Below the pieces are notes generated by a model. It made no database searches. It was not told the DNA's origin and saw only the letters and a list, made by a program, of their open reading frames with translations. Shown here piece by piece: positions 46,828 to 56,330 of a stretch of DNA of 64,000 nt. A program made the position numbers and the translations under genes. The stretch is from an uncultured Rhizobiaceae group bacterium (GTDB lineage Bacteria; Pseudomonadota; Alphaproteobacteria; Rhizobiales; Rhizobiaceae): the NCBI GenBank assembly GCA_937958815.1, contig CALGMR010000009.1:62001-126000 (forward strand), in the 5' to 3' direction. Each line of letters begins with the position of its first letter. The first letter of the stretch is position 1.

Positions 46828-47958
46828 ATGACATCAGATATGGAACGCGTAGCGGATGCTATTCGCGCTTTTGAGAAGGGCGAGATTGTTGTCGTTATGG
46901 ACGATGATGATCGCGAAAATGAAGGCGATTTGATTGTGGCTGCGGTGCATTGCACGCCGGAACATATGGCTATGATTATCCGTCACACGTCTGGCATTGT
47001 GTGTGCGCCGATGACGGGTGCAGAAGCGCGGCGTTTGCAGTTGAACCCCATGGTGGCTGACAATGATGCGCCCCACTCCACCGCTTTCACCGTAAGTGTG
47101 GATTACAAACACGACACGACCACAGGCATCTCTGCCGCCGAACGCTGCTCTACCGTGCGCGGATTGGCAAACCCGAACTCTGGTGCGGCGGACTTCGTGC
47201 GCCCTGGCCATATTTTCCCGCTCGTGGCGCGTGAAGGCGGCGTGTTGATGCGCTCTGGCCATACTGAAGCTGCCGTTGACCTTTGCAACCTTGCAGGCCT
47301 GCCGCCCGTAGGTGTGATTTCTGAACTTGTGAACGACGATGGCACAGTGATGCGCGGGCCACAGATCGATGCCTTTGCCAAAGAAAAGGGATTGAAGACA
47401 GTCACCGTCGCTGACCTGATTGCTTACCGCCAGCGCCAAGAACGCTTGGTGGATCGTGTAGACACATTCGAAACGCAAACCGCCTTTGGCAAAGCACAGG
47501 CTTACACTTATACAACTGAATGGGACCCTATGCAGCAACTCGCGGTCGTTTATGGCGATATTCGCGATGGGCGCGATGTGTTGGTGCGTTTGCACGTGGA
47601 AAATGTGTTGGACGATGCATTTGGCGGCTCGGCCTCTTTGAACGACAGTTTGAAAACCATTGCTGATGAAGGCAGGGGTGTGGTGGTTTATCTGCGCGAA
47701 GGATCGGTTGGTGTCGCCGGCGGCGGCATGCGTGGCGATGTGGATGAGGCCCCGCGAAGCGAACCAGCCTTTGGCGATGAACGCGAAGACCACGGCACAG
47801 CACAAAGCCGCAAAGAAGAATGGTTGGAAATTGGCCTTGGGGCGCAAATTCTAAAAGACTTGGGTGTCAGTTCAATTCGCTTGCTTGCCTCCAAAGAACG
47901 CTTTTATGTTGGACTGTCTGGATTTGGGATTGAAATCAGTGAAACAATTACAAGCTAA
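46828..47958 (+). CDS. ribB: 3,4-dihydroxy-2-butanone 4-phosphate synthase with degenerate cyclohydrolase II domain (RibBX type)
   Basis: 376 residues. The N-terminal half is an intact RibB with DDDDRENEGDL at 25-35, HTSGIVCAPM and the C-terminal part of the active site in RSGHTEAAVDLCNLAG. The second half resembles GTP cyclohydrolase II (VLVRLHVENVLDDAFGG), but the zinc ligands are missing: Asn259, Ser270 and Asn272 occupy the three cysteine positions. It should therefore supply only the four-carbon riboflavin precursor. Such RibBX proteins are known in alphaproteobacteria; GTP cyclohydrolase must be encoded elsewhere. Confidence 0.93.
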   Translation: MTSDMERVADAIRAFEKGEIVVVMDDDDRENEGDLIVAAVHCTPEHMAMIIRHTSGIVCAPMTGAEARRLQLNPMVADNDAPHSTAFTVSVDYKHDTTTGISAAERCSTVRGLANPNSGAADFVRPGHIFPLVAREGGVLMRSGHTEAAVDLCNLAGLPPVGVISELVNDDGTVMRGPQIDAFAKEKGLKTVTVADLIAYRQRQERLVDRVDTFETQTAFGKAQAYTYTTEWDPMQQLAVVYGDIRDGRDVLVRLHVENVLDDAFGGSASLNDSLKTIADEGRGVVVYLREGSVGVAGGGMRGDVDEAPRSEPAFGDEREDHGTAQSRKEEWLEIGLGAQILKDLGVSSIRLLASKERFYVGLSGFGIEISETITS

Positions 47959-48865
47959 ATCACGCGCATTCATCAGATCACTTGCCGTATTTGCCGCCGT
48001 GTTGGCATCTGGCACCGCTTCGGCGGAAGGCTGGACCACCAAGAAGGTTGATCGCCTGCCGGAAGCTGTTGAACGTCCATTGGCGCCGGAAGGCCTGCCT
48101 GATGGCGAAGTGGCCATATTAGAAAATGCAGAGGTTTTTGCTGCTTGGTACACCAAGCCCACAACACGCTATGCCCATGGAATTTTAGGTGATGCCATTG
48201 AAGCCGGCGAGTTGACCGTTGAAACCAGCACGGGCGACACTCTCACCTACACTTTGCCCGAAAACCAGGTGTTTGAAGATCGCACACCTCGTTTGGTTGA
48301 TCTTGACGGGTTCGGCAAAACCCAGATCATCACGATTTTAAGCGACCAAACCAAGGGTGGATCAATTGCCGTATTCGGTGTGCGCAAAGGCAAGCTGGAA
48401 TTGGTTGCGCAAACGCCATATATCGGCCGCTCCAACCGCTGGCTGAACATTGCGGGTATTGATGATTTCGACGGCGACGGAAAAACACAAATTGCGGCGG
48501 TTTGGACGCCCCATATTGGTGGCACACTGAAATATTGGACATGGGACAAAGGAAACCTGAGGCTTAGTGGTGAAGCCTATGGGTTTTCCAACCATTTTAT
48601 TGGGTCGCGTGAACAAGAGCTTTCAACCGTCAACGATTTTAATGGTAATGGTGTCTCTGACCTCGCTTTGCCGAGCGCTGATCGAAAATCCGTTCGCATC
48701 ATGACATTCAAGGGCCCTGCCCGAGGTAAGAAAGTGCTCGAAGAATTCGCCCGCATCCCAATGCCAGCGCGCGTGGACAAAGCGATGTCTTCTCGGTTTG
48801 AAAATGGCAAAGTCACAATTACTGTGGGGCTGGAAGATGGCTCCGTGCACGAAATCAGTCACTAA
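47939..48865 (+). CDS. exported VCBS/FG-GAP-repeat-like protein
   Basis: 308 residues from a GTG at 47939 that starts a signal peptide (KQLQAKSRAFIRSLAVFAAVLASGTASA) and overlaps the ribB end by 20 bases. Three repeats of the FG-GAP/VCBS calcium-loop type are visible: VDLDGFGKTQI, IDDFDGDGKTQI and VNDFNGNGVSDL, which suggest a beta-propeller. Function is unknown; it is probably periplasmic. The overlap with ribB argues for shared transcription. Confidence 0.82.
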   Translation: MKQLQAKSRAFIRSLAVFAAVLASGTASAEGWTTKKVDRLPEAVERPLAPEGLPDGEVAILENAEVFAAWYTKPTTRYAHGILGDAIEAGELTVETSTGDTLTYTLPENQVFEDRTPRLVDLDGFGKTQIITILSDQTKGGSIAVFGVRKGKLELVAQTPYIGRSNRWLNIAGIDDFDGDGKTQIAAVWTPHIGGTLKYWTWDKGNLRLSGEAYGFSNHFIGSREQELSTVNDFNGNGVSDLALPSADRKSVRIMTFKGPARGKKVLEEFARIPMPARVDKAMSSRFENGKVTITVGLEDGSVHEISH

Positions 48866-48953
48866 AACTTCAACCAAGGCACCTGTTGACGGCCATTGTG
48901 GCGCATTGACCTAGCGGTAGGGCGAGCGCAAGTTGCCATAAAGGGGTTTGTAC

Positions 48954-49880
48954 ATGACAACACATCTTTATACGCACGATATTTTTGTCGAACATTTGGT
49001 TCCAGATGGGCACCCTGAACGACCCGACCGCATACGCTCCGTGGCAGAAGCATTGTCTTCCGACGCATTTGACGGGTTGACCCGCTTTGAAACCAAAATG
49101 GCCGACGAGAGCACATTTCTTTATGGGCATCCCGAAAGCCATGTGGAGCATTTGCGCGAAAAAGCACCCGATGAAGGGCGCGTGCGTATTGACGCCGACA
49201 CAGCTATGAGCCCGCAAACCTGGAATTGCATGCGCCATGCGGTGGGCGGTGGTTTGGCCGCTATAGACGCTGTTTTCTCTGGCGAAGCAGACAATGCATT
49301 TTTGGCTGCTCGACCACCGGGACATCATGCCGAAAAAACCACAGCCATGGGATTTTGTTTCGTCAACACAGCCGCGATTATGGCGCGCCATGCGCAAAAG
49401 GTTCATGGTGTTGAACGCGTGGCAATTGTGGACTGGGATGTGCACCACGGAAACGGCACGCAAGACATTTTCTTTGACGACCCAAGCGTGATGTATGCCT
49501 CTACGCATCAAATGCCATTGTTCCCCGGAACAGGCGACAAGAATGAAACCGGTGCTGGCAATATTCACAATGCGCCTCTTTCTCCCGGTATGGATGGCGA
49601 CGGTTTTAAAGAAGCCTTCCGCAGTCGCGTGTTTCCAGCCCTTGATAATTTTCGGCCTGATCTGCTGATCATTTCCGCTGGTTTTGATGCACATCATCGA
49701 GATCCGCTGGCCAATATCAATCTGGTTGCAGACGATTTTGACTGGGCTACAGGAAAACTGCTCGAAACTGCTGCAAAATACAGCAACAACCGGGTCGTCA
49801 GTTTGTTGGAAGGTGGCTATGATCTGCAGGGACTGGCCGAATCTTGTGCAACACATGTGCAACGCCTGATGCGCGGCTGA
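48954..49880 (+). CDS. histone deacetylase-family amidohydrolase
   Basis: 308 residues from the ATG at 48954 (AAGGGG seven bases upstream). Active-site signatures are present: [19 protein letters not shown] with the His-His pair, and the zinc-binding [14 protein letters not shown], plus the later aspartate and LLEGGYD. Bacterial members deacetylate polyamines or acetylated metabolites and proteins. Location in the cytoplasm. It precedes xseB and dxs, as in rhizobial genomes as I recall. Confidence 0.93.
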   Translation: MTTHLYTHDIFVEHLVPDGHPERPDRIRSVAEALSSDAFDGLTRFETKMADESTFLYGHPESHVEHLREKAPDEGRVRIDADTAMSPQTWNCMRHAVGGGLAAIDAVFSGEADNAFLAARPPGHHAEKTTAMGFCFVNTAAIMARHAQKVHGVERVAIVDWDVHHGNGTQDIFFDDPSVMYASTHQMPLFPGTGDKNETGAGNIHNAPLSPGMDGDGFKEAFRSRVFPALDNFRPDLLIISAGFDAHHRDPLANINLVADDFDWATGKLLETAAKYSNNRVVSLLEGGYDLQGLAESCATHVQRLMRG

Positions 49881-49903
49881 ATATTGAATTTGAGAGTGAC
49901 CCT

Positions 49904-50152
49904 ATGAGCGAAGACGCGAGCATCGATGTTTCCAAACTCACTTTCGAGCAAGCGCTCGACCAGTTGGAGAAAATTGTCCAGGCACTAGAGCAAGGCGATG
50001 TGGAATTGGAAGAAAGCATCAAAACGTATGAGCGTGGCGAGGCGCTTAAAAAGCACTGCGCTCAATTGCTTTCTGCAGCAGAAGATAAAGTGGAGAAAAT
50101 CCGCGTTGGGGCAGATGGTTCGGCCAAAGGAACCGAACCGCTGGACACTTAG
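49904..50152 (+). CDS. xseB: exodeoxyribonuclease VII small subunit
   Basis: 82 residues from the ATG at 49904 with the family core [34 protein letters not shown] and LKKHC, a helical hairpin. It pairs with XseA (not in window) to degrade single-stranded DNA. It lies 23 bases after the deacetylase gene. Confidence 0.95.
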   Translation: MSEDASIDVSKLTFEQALDQLEKIVQALEQGDVELEESIKTYERGEALKKHCAQLLSAAEDKVEKIRVGADGSAKGTEPLDT

Positions 50153-50277
50153 AATTTTCACAACACCTCACTTGCGCGGCGCGTATCTGTCGCAGCCAGC
50201 AACGTGAAATTGGGCACTTGCTGACTTATATGTAATTCGTCGGAGCAACCAAAGCCGACTTAACTGAAAGCCAAACT

Positions 50278-52188
50278 GTGAAACCTGAGACCCCCCTGCT
50301 CGATACGATCTCGAAATCGGAAGATTTGCGCAAATTGAGCGATGACCAGCTGCGACAAATCGCAGATGAAGTGCGTCACGAAATGATTGACGCAGTGTCT
50401 GTCACTGGTGGACATCTGGGGGCTGGCCTTGGCGTGGTTGAACTGACCGTTGCCTTGCACCACACTTTCAACACGCCGCATGACCGCATCATCTGGGATG
50501 TGGGGCACCAATGCTATCCCCATAAAATTCTCACCGGTCGTCGCGATCGCATTCGCACTCTGCGCCAAGAAGACGGGTTGTCTGGCTTCACCAAGCGTTC
50601 GGAAAGTGAATTTGACCCATTCGGCGCGGCGCATTCTTCCACATCCATTTCTGCTGGCCTTGGCATGGCGGAAGCGGCGAAGCTTGCGGGTGTAGACCGC
50701 AACGTCGTGTCCATCATCGGCGACGGGTCCATCACAGCTGGCATGGCCTATGAAGCGATGAACAATGCTGGTGGCATGGACGCGCGCCAGATCGTTATTC
50801 TCAATGACAATGATATGTCTATTGCGCCGCCCACTGGTGCCATGAGCCACTATCTTGCGAGATTGGTGTCTGGCCAGACTTACCGCTCTATTCGCGAGAC
50901 CGCGAAACAATTGAGCCACAAACTGCCAAAATTCTTTCAAGACAAAGCGCGGAAAACAGAAGAATTTGCCCGCGGCTATTGGCTTGGCGGAACCATGTTT
51001 GAAGAATTGGGATTTTACTATGTCGGCCCAATTGATGGCCACGACCTTGATGCTCTTCTGCCCATTTTGCGCAATGTGCGCGACAGTGAACAGGGGCCAA
51101 TTCTGGTTCACGTTATAACGGAAAAAGGTAAGGGCTATGCGCCTGCCGAAGGAGCTGCGGACAAGCTGCATGCTGTTGCCAAGTTTGATGTGATTACGGG
51201 CGAGCAGGCAAAAGCCGTTCCCAACGCCCCATCCTATACCAAAGTGTTTGGCCAATCGCTCGTTCAAGAAGCAATGGATGATGACAAGATAGTTGGCATC
51301 AGTGCAGCCATGCCTGGCGGCACAGGAATTGATATTTTTGAAGAAACATTTCCAGACCGCACCTATGACGTGGGCATTGCGGAACAACACGCGGTCACAT
51401 TCGCTGCAGGGTTAGCGAGTGAAGGCTACAAACCTTTCTGCGCAATCTACTCTACATTTCTGCAACGCGGTTATGACCAAGTGGTGCACGATGTCTCTAT
51501 CCAACAATTGCCCGTGCGATTTCCCATAGATCGTGCTGGCTATGTGGGGGCTGATGGCGCAACCCACGCGGGTTCATTTGACGTGGCTTATCTTGCATGC
51601 TTGCCCGGTTTTACCGTGATGGCGGCGGCCGACGAAGCTGAATTGAAACACATGGTTGCCACTGCCGTGGCCTATGATGAGGGGCCTATTTCTTTCCGCT
51701 ACCCACGCGGCGAAGGTGTTGGTGTTGAAATGCCAGAACGGGGCTCAATTTTACAAATAGGCAAAGGTCGCATTGTGCGTGAAGGCAGCACAATTGCGCT
51801 CTTGTCATTTGGCTCACGTTTGCAAGACTGTCTGTTGGCTGCTGAAGAGCTTGAAGATCACGGACTTTCAACAACCGTTGCCGATGCGCGGTTTGCCAAA
51901 CCACTTGACACAGATCTCATTCGCCAATTGGCTTTGAACCATGATGTTCTCATCACCATCGAAGAAGGCTCAACCGGTGGTTTTGGCGCAATGGTGCTGC
52001 ATGAACTTGCAGGCCAAGGTTTGCTGGACAATGGACTGAAAATTCGCACTATGACCATGCCTGACATCTATATGGACCAGATGAGCCCCGCGACCATGAT
52101 TGCAAAAGCGGGCCTAGACAAAGAGGGAATTGTCAAAACCGTCTTTGCAGCGCTCGGTCGTGCTGATGAACTGCCCATACGCGCGTGA
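50278..52188 (+). CDS. dxs: 1-deoxy-D-xylulose-5-phosphate synthase
   Basis: 636 residues from a GTG at 50278. TPP-binding [18 protein letters not shown] near 146-163, histidines in [12 protein letters not shown], and the catalytic ERGYDQ-like [11 protein letters not shown] are present. It joins pyruvate and glyceraldehyde 3-phosphate as the first step of the MEP pathway; IspH, the last step, is at 20.2 kb. No TPP riboswitch is seen in the 125 bases upstream. Confidence 0.97.
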   Translation: MKPETPLLDTISKSEDLRKLSDDQLRQIADEVRHEMIDAVSVTGGHLGAGLGVVELTVALHHTFNTPHDRIIWDVGHQCYPHKILTGRRDRIRTLRQEDGLSGFTKRSESEFDPFGAAHSSTSISAGLGMAEAAKLAGVDRNVVSIIGDGSITAGMAYEAMNNAGGMDARQIVILNDNDMSIAPPTGAMSHYLARLVSGQTYRSIRETAKQLSHKLPKFFQDKARKTEEFARGYWLGGTMFEELGFYYVGPIDGHDLDALLPILRNVRDSEQGPILVHVITEKGKGYAPAEGAADKLHAVAKFDVITGEQAKAVPNAPSYTKVFGQSLVQEAMDDDKIVGISAAMPGGTGIDIFEETFPDRTYDVGIAEQHAVTFAAGLASEGYKPFCAIYSTFLQRGYDQVVHDVSIQQLPVRFPIDRAGYVGADGATHAGSFDVAYLACLPGFTVMAAADEAELKHMVATAVAYDEGPISFRYPRGEGVGVEMPERGSILQIGKGRIVREGSTIALLSFGSRLQDCLLAAEELEDHGLSTTVADARFAKPLDTDLIRQLALNHDVLITIEEGSTGGFGAMVLHELAGQGLLDNGLKIRTMTMPDIYMDQMSPATMIAKAGLDKEGIVKTVFAALGRADELPIRA

Positions 52189-52278
52189 ACCTTTGCCGCA
52201 GGCTCTACACAACTGTTTGATTGCCCAATACAACGCGTACGACGTAAACTGCGCAAAATTATTTTCAGAGTACGCATC

Positions 52279-52872
52279 ATGAAATTTCTCCGCTATGGCA
52301 TTTGGGCAATCATATTTGTCTTGGCCGGATTTCTTGCATTCTCGACGGTTGGCAAGTTTTTCGACAAAGACAACAAGGTCGCCGGTCTGGTCTCCATTGG
52401 CGGGCCATTTACTGCCCTTGCTGCCAACGGCTCGCCCATCACCCATGACGACCTGAAGGGCCGCCCTCACGTACTGTTTTTTGGGTTCACAAATTGCCCA
52501 GACATTTGCCCGACCACCCTTTATGAAGCGGGTGAATGGCTGAAAGCTCTTGGCCCCGATGGAGACAAATTGGACATCTATTTTGTCACGGTAGACCCAA
52601 AGCACGACACACCAGAAATGTTGAGCACCTACCTCACTGCGTTTGATAAACGCATAAAAGGGATAACAGGCAGCGAAGAGCAAATTGCCGAGATTGTGAA
52701 GAAATGGCGAGTATATGCAGAAAAAGTGGATACCGGTGATGGCGATTACACCATGAACCACACGGCAAGCACCTTCCTCATGAAGGCCAATGGAGAGTTT
52801 TTCGGCACCATCGCTTACGGCGAACAAATGGATGTCGCCAAAGGAAAACTCGAGCGATTGGTGAAATCTTAA
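52279..52872 (+). CDS. SCO1/SenC-family copper chaperone
   Basis: 197 residues with an N-terminal membrane anchor (about 5-24) and a thioredoxin-fold domain. The copper-binding set is Cys73-x3-Cys77 (FTNCPDICPTT) and the distant histidine in YTMNHTASTFLM. It delivers copper to the CuA site of cytochrome oxidase subunit II (ctaC here) or acts as a redox protein. A small membrane gene begins 10 bases after its stop. Confidence 0.94.
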   Translation: MKFLRYGIWAIIFVLAGFLAFSTVGKFFDKDNKVAGLVSIGGPFTALAANGSPITHDDLKGRPHVLFFGFTNCPDICPTTLYEAGEWLKALGPDGDKLDIYFVTVDPKHDTPEMLSTYLTAFDKRIKGITGSEEQIAEIVKKWRVYAEKVDTGDGDYTMNHTASTFLMKANGEFFGTIAYGEQMDVAKGKLERLVKS

Positions 52873-52882
52873 AGGCTTTTTC

Positions 52883-53017
52883 ATGTCACTGACGAGCAAA
52901 GTAGCAATTCTGGTCGCGACGGGAGGTTTCCTGGGAGCTGCTGCTGGACTTTGGTTTCTGTTTGGAGGTGAAGTCTATCTTACATATATGGCAGGCATGA
53001 TCATGCGCTGCTTCTAG
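52883..53017 (+). CDS. small membrane protein, 44 residues, downstream of SCO
   Basis: ATG at 52883 with AAGG seven bases upstream, 10 bases after the SCO stop. The product is largely hydrophobic (VAILVATGGFLGAAAGLWFLFGG) with a short polar start (MSLTSK) and a C-terminal MIMRCF. The Gly/Ala-rich helix and position suggest a subunit or assembly factor of the copper/oxidase system, but it is unnamed to me. The frame is too short for routine ORF calls. Confidence 0.6.
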   Translation: MSLTSKVAILVATGGFLGAAAGLWFLFGGEVYLTYMAGMIMRCF

Positions 53018-53130
53018 CGCCGCAAGCTGCATGGAATATGTTAACCAAGTGACTCTTTTTTAACCCAATTGTTTTGGTCTTTTTCAATTCAAATTGTAGA
53101 TAAACGGCTCAGGGAACTGGGGAATTTGTT

Positions 53131-53508
53131 ATGCGTAATTTGAAAAAGACTGGCTTACTTTTGATGACATGTGTTGGCGTAAGCCATGCTGCACAGGCAA
53201 ATGACTCTACCTCAAGCGCCATCCACAAGGCCGCAGCGGAACGCTTGCAGAAAAAACTTGGCACCATTCGTGGGACAATCAAACCTGCCGCTCAAAACGT
53301 ATTCTTGACTGAATTCATGATTGAACAGCTGAAGCCAATTGAAATTAAATCGGATGACGAACGCGCCGAACTGGATTCGCAACGTGTTGACCGCAACATC
53401 ATCACAAACGCGATCGGGCAAGATGATGACTTCGTGACCTTGGCTGGGCAAGGCGATCTCGATGATCTGACCTCTGCCGTTGATAAGATGATTGACGCAC
53501 AAGAATAG
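53131..53508 (+). CDS. exported protein of unknown function
   Basis: 125 residues with a signal peptide (KKTGLLLMTCVGVSHAAQA-N, about 1-23) and a mature part rich in charged helix-forming residues (AAAERLQKKLGTIRGTIKPA, EIKSDDERAELDSQRVDRN, DLDDLTSAVDKMID). GGGGAA lies about 7 bases before the ATG. No domain recognised. It lies between the SCO genes and tlyA on the same strand. Confidence 0.65.
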   Translation: MRNLKKTGLLLMTCVGVSHAAQANDSTSSAIHKAAAERLQKKLGTIRGTIKPAAQNVFLTEFMIEQLKPIEIKSDDERAELDSQRVDRNIITNAIGQDDDFVTLAGQGDLDDLTSAVDKMIDAQE

Positions 53509-53552
53509 TTTCCAATCTTGCCTTTGAAGACCTCGCCTGCCATGCATCCAAA

Positions 53553-54305
53553 ATGCAGCAAGCCACCCCCAAACAACGCATAGACATTCTTCTCACCGAG
53601 CTTGGATTTGCCAAAAGCCGTTCACGCGCACGAGATATGTTGGCCCGTGGTTGCGTGCATGTGAATGGCACTGTGGTTGAAAAGGCTGGGGCAACCTTTC
53701 CACCTGATGTAGACATTCAAGTGGATGACCCGACCATGGGTTACGTCTCGCGTGCAGCCCTAAAACTTGTTGCAGGCCTTGACGCCAGCGCAATAGACAT
53801 TCGCGATAAACATTGCCTCGACCTTGGTTCGTCCACCGGTGGTTTTACGGAAGTCATGCTTGAACGCGGCGCCCAAAAAGTTTTTGCCTTGGATGTGGGT
53901 CATGGCCAAATGGTGGAGCATCTTGCGACACACCCGCGGGTTACCAATCTAGAAAAATTTAATGCGCGCGACCTCACTTTGGATATTCTTGGCATAGCGC
54001 CCGACGTGATTGTCAGCGACATGAGCTTCATCTCATTGCGCATTGCTGCTGAACCCGCATTGCATTTGGCAGCCCGCACCGCAGCCTGTGTTTTGCTCGT
54101 GAAACCCCAATTTGAAGTGGGGCGCCAAGGCATCGGCAAAGGGGGGCTTGTGAGCGATGAAGCTTTAGTGGAAAAGACGCTGGATGAAATCAAACAGTGG
54201 TTTAACGCATTGCCCGGATGGTCAATGACACATTTCCTGCCCGCACCTCTTGCAGGGGGTGACGGAAACCAAGAATATTTGCTGTGTGGAGCACGACATG
54301 TCTAA
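53553..54305 (+). CDS. tlyA: TlyA-family rRNA 2'-O-methyltransferase
   Basis: 250 residues: an S4 RNA-binding domain (about 5-65, LTELGFAKSRSRARDMLARGCVHVNG) followed by an FtsJ-type methyltransferase with SAM motif LDLGSSTGGFTEVMLERGA and the K-D-K-E-like catalytic region VIVSDMSFISL and LLVKPQFEVG. The family methylates 16S and 23S rRNA and has been linked to haemolysin phenotypes in some genera. Its last 8 bases overlap the next gene. Confidence 0.93.
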   Translation: MQQATPKQRIDILLTELGFAKSRSRARDMLARGCVHVNGTVVEKAGATFPPDVDIQVDDPTMGYVSRAALKLVAGLDASAIDIRDKHCLDLGSSTGGFTEVMLERGAQKVFALDVGHGQMVEHLATHPRVTNLEKFNARDLTLDILGIAPDVIVSDMSFISLRIAAEPALHLAARTAACVLLVKPQFEVGRQGIGKGGLVSDEALVEKTLDEIKQWFNALPGWSMTHFLPAPLAGGDGNQEYLLCGARHV

Positions 54306-55557
54306 CGTGAAAATTCGTGCTTTGGGAAGCTTGGGCGATGGCATTGCCAGTCACACAAGTGGTTCAATTTTTGTACCATTCACCTTGGCAGGTGAAGCCG
54401 TTTCTGTTTCAGGCGAACCACCGCATATGGACTTGGTTGAGATCATCAACCCTTCATCAGATCGCGTTGAAGCACCCTGCCCTTACTTTGGCACTTGCGG
54501 CGGTTGTAATGTTCAGCATTTTGCACATGCGCCCTATCTTGAATGGAAACGCGGCCTCGTTCGCGATGCCTTTTTGCAAGAAGGAATTGAAACAGATATT
54601 GAACCGACCATTGCTTCAGAAAGTGAAAGCCGTAGGCGCGTGACCTTCTCCGCCCAGCGGGTCGACGGAAAATTTGTAGTCGGGTTCAACAAGTCCAAAA
54701 GCCATGATTTGGTCGAGATCGACACATGCGCGATCGCCTTGCCTGCGATTAACAATAGTCTGTTGGACTTGCGCTCAGTGCTGCCCTCTTTGCTGCGCGG
54801 GCAAGAAACAATCTCCGCGATGGTGACAGTTTGCGACAACGGCCTCGACCTTGCGATTACCATGGAAGACACACCTAATGAAACAATGATGGCAAGTTTT
54901 GTGCGCGCATTTGCACGAAGCAGTTTTCTGCGTGCAAGCGTGAATGGGGATGTGGTGGTGGAAAAAGAAAAACCGCAAGTTTCATTTGGTGATGCTTCGG
55001 TTGAACTGCCTGCAGGTGGTTTTTTGCAGGCCGTTGTGTCTGCAGAACACGCAATTGCTAATTTGGTTTTGTCCCATTTGAAAAAATCAAAACGCGTGGT
55101 GGATCTGTTTTGCGGCAGCGGCACTTTTGCCTTGCGCTTGGCCAAACGGTCGCGTGTTCATGCTGTTGAAATGGAGCTCGACGCATTGAGTGCTCTTCAA
55201 TCCTCAAACACGCCTGAAGGCACGAAATCAATCACCACGGAAAAACGCGACCTGCACCAATTGCCTTTGATGGGTTCCGAATTGAAACCCTATGACGGCA
55301 TATGCCTTGACCCGCCACGTGCTGGCGCTGAAGATCAAATCAAAGAAATCTCGAAGACGGAAACGCGCAAAGTCGCTTACGTGTCATGCAACCCCGCAAC
55401 TCTTGCGAGGGACGCAGCCATGTTATTGAAGGCGGGCTTCAAGCTGGACAAAGTTGTTCCTGTTGACCAGTTTATTTACTCGCATCACGTGGAAGTGGTT
55501 GCGCTGTTTTCAAAACCGTCTGCCAAAGGCAAACGGTCTATTTTCGCTCAACGCTAG
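54298..55557 (+). CDS. RumA/TrmA-type RNA 5-methyluridine methyltransferase with Fe-S cluster
   Basis: 419 residues from the ATG at 54298. A short TRAM-like start is followed by the 4Fe-4S set Cys61-x5-Cys67-x2-Cys70 (CPYFGTCGGCN) plus a cysteine in IDTCAIA. The SAM motif is VVDLFCGSGTFALRLAK and the catalytic cysteine is in YVSCNPATLARD. It methylates uridine in rRNA or tRNA; the exact site cannot be told. It overlaps tlyA by 8 bases, so two RNA methyltransferases are coupled. Confidence 0.93.
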   Translation: MSNVKIRALGSLGDGIASHTSGSIFVPFTLAGEAVSVSGEPPHMDLVEIINPSSDRVEAPCPYFGTCGGCNVQHFAHAPYLEWKRGLVRDAFLQEGIETDIEPTIASESESRRRVTFSAQRVDGKFVVGFNKSKSHDLVEIDTCAIALPAINNSLLDLRSVLPSLLRGQETISAMVTVCDNGLDLAITMEDTPNETMMASFVRAFARSSFLRASVNGDVVVEKEKPQVSFGDASVELPAGGFLQAVVSAEHAIANLVLSHLKKSKRVVDLFCGSGTFALRLAKRSRVHAVEMELDALSALQSSNTPEGTKSITTEKRDLHQLPLMGSELKPYDGICLDPPRAGAEDQIKEISKTETRKVAYVSCNPATLARDAAMLLKAGFKLDKVVPVDQFIYSHHVEVVALFSKPSAKGKRSIFAQR

Positions 55558-55566
55558 GTTTGCCGT

Positions 55567-56322
55567 TTAAGACGCTTTCTTTCCGCGATTCATGAAAGCG
55601 ACAAAGGCGTTGCGCGCTTCGTCGGACACAAGACGTTCAGCAAAAATTGCACCTTCTTTTTCCATTTGAGAAATAATCTCAGAACGGTCGCCGCGAATAA
55701 GTTCACGGGTGAGGCGCATGGATTCAGCTGGTTTGTCTGCCAGTTTTTGAGCAGCGTCCATAGCGACTGATTCAAGCTCTTCAATATCCACAACCGCGTT
55801 GACCAATCCGGCCGATTGCGCTTTTTCAGCGGAAAATTTTTCGCTGAGCGCCAGAAGCTCAAACGCCCGTTGCTGCCCCATAATACGAGGTGCCACAAGG
55901 CTAGATGCGGCTTCTGGAACAAGACCCAGATCGGTGAACGGCGTTTGCACCCACGCGCGTTGGGATGCAAAAACCAGATCACAATGCATCAACATGGTGC
56001 AGCCTACGCCGACAGCAAGGCCGTCAATTCCCGCAACCAGTGGTTTTGTACCCGTGATAATCGCCCGCAGAAAATCTATGACCTCTGTCCCTTTTTCACC
56101 ACCCGTAGCAACGGCCATAAAATCCATAAGATCGTTGCCAGATGTGAAAACCTCGGGCTGTCCCAAAAACAGGGTTGCCCCAATCTCATCGTTCCCGTCT
56201 GCTTCGGCGATTGCAAATGCCAACTGAGCATACATAGCGCGGGTAATCGCGTTCTTCTTTTCAGCGCGGTTGAAGCGAATGATCTGAACACGGCTTTCAC
56301 GGGTGATTTCAATTTCGGACAT
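55567..56322 (-). CDS. enoyl-CoA hydratase/isomerase-family protein
   Basis: 251 residues of crotonase fold: RFNRAEKKNAITRAMYAQL, the oxyanion loop FTSGNDLMDFM, GIDGLAVGVGCTMLMHCD and GLVPEAASSLVAPRIMG with a conserved glutamate. It lies 8 bases downstream of the acyl-CoA dehydrogenase, so the pair would catalyse consecutive beta-oxidation steps. Substrate chain type is unknown. Convergent with the RNA methyltransferase gene. Confidence 0.9.
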   Translation of the reverse strand: MSEIEITRESRVQIIRFNRAEKKNAITRAMYAQLAFAIAEADGNDEIGATLFLGQPEVFTSGNDLMDFMAVATGGEKGTEVIDFLRAIITGTKPLVAGIDGLAVGVGCTMLMHCDLVFASQRAWVQTPFTDLGLVPEAASSLVAPRIMGQQRAFELLALSEKFSAEKAQSAGLVNAVVDIEELESVAMDAAQKLADKPAESMRLTRELIRGDRSEIISQMEKEGAIFAERLVSDEARNAFVAFMNRGKKAS

Positions 56323-56330
56323 GTTTGTTC

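Noticed and set aside
46834-47847. Long open frame (337 codons) on the minus strand opposite ribB
   Set aside because: Entirely inside a well-supported gene; His/Arg-rich shadow translation without domains.
48870-49862. Long open frame (330 codons) opposite the deacetylase gene
   Set aside because: Shadow of an enzyme with clear active-site motifs on the other strand.
50260-51390. Long open frame (376 codons) opposite dxs
   Set aside because: Shadow of dxs; no domain or ribosome binding site.
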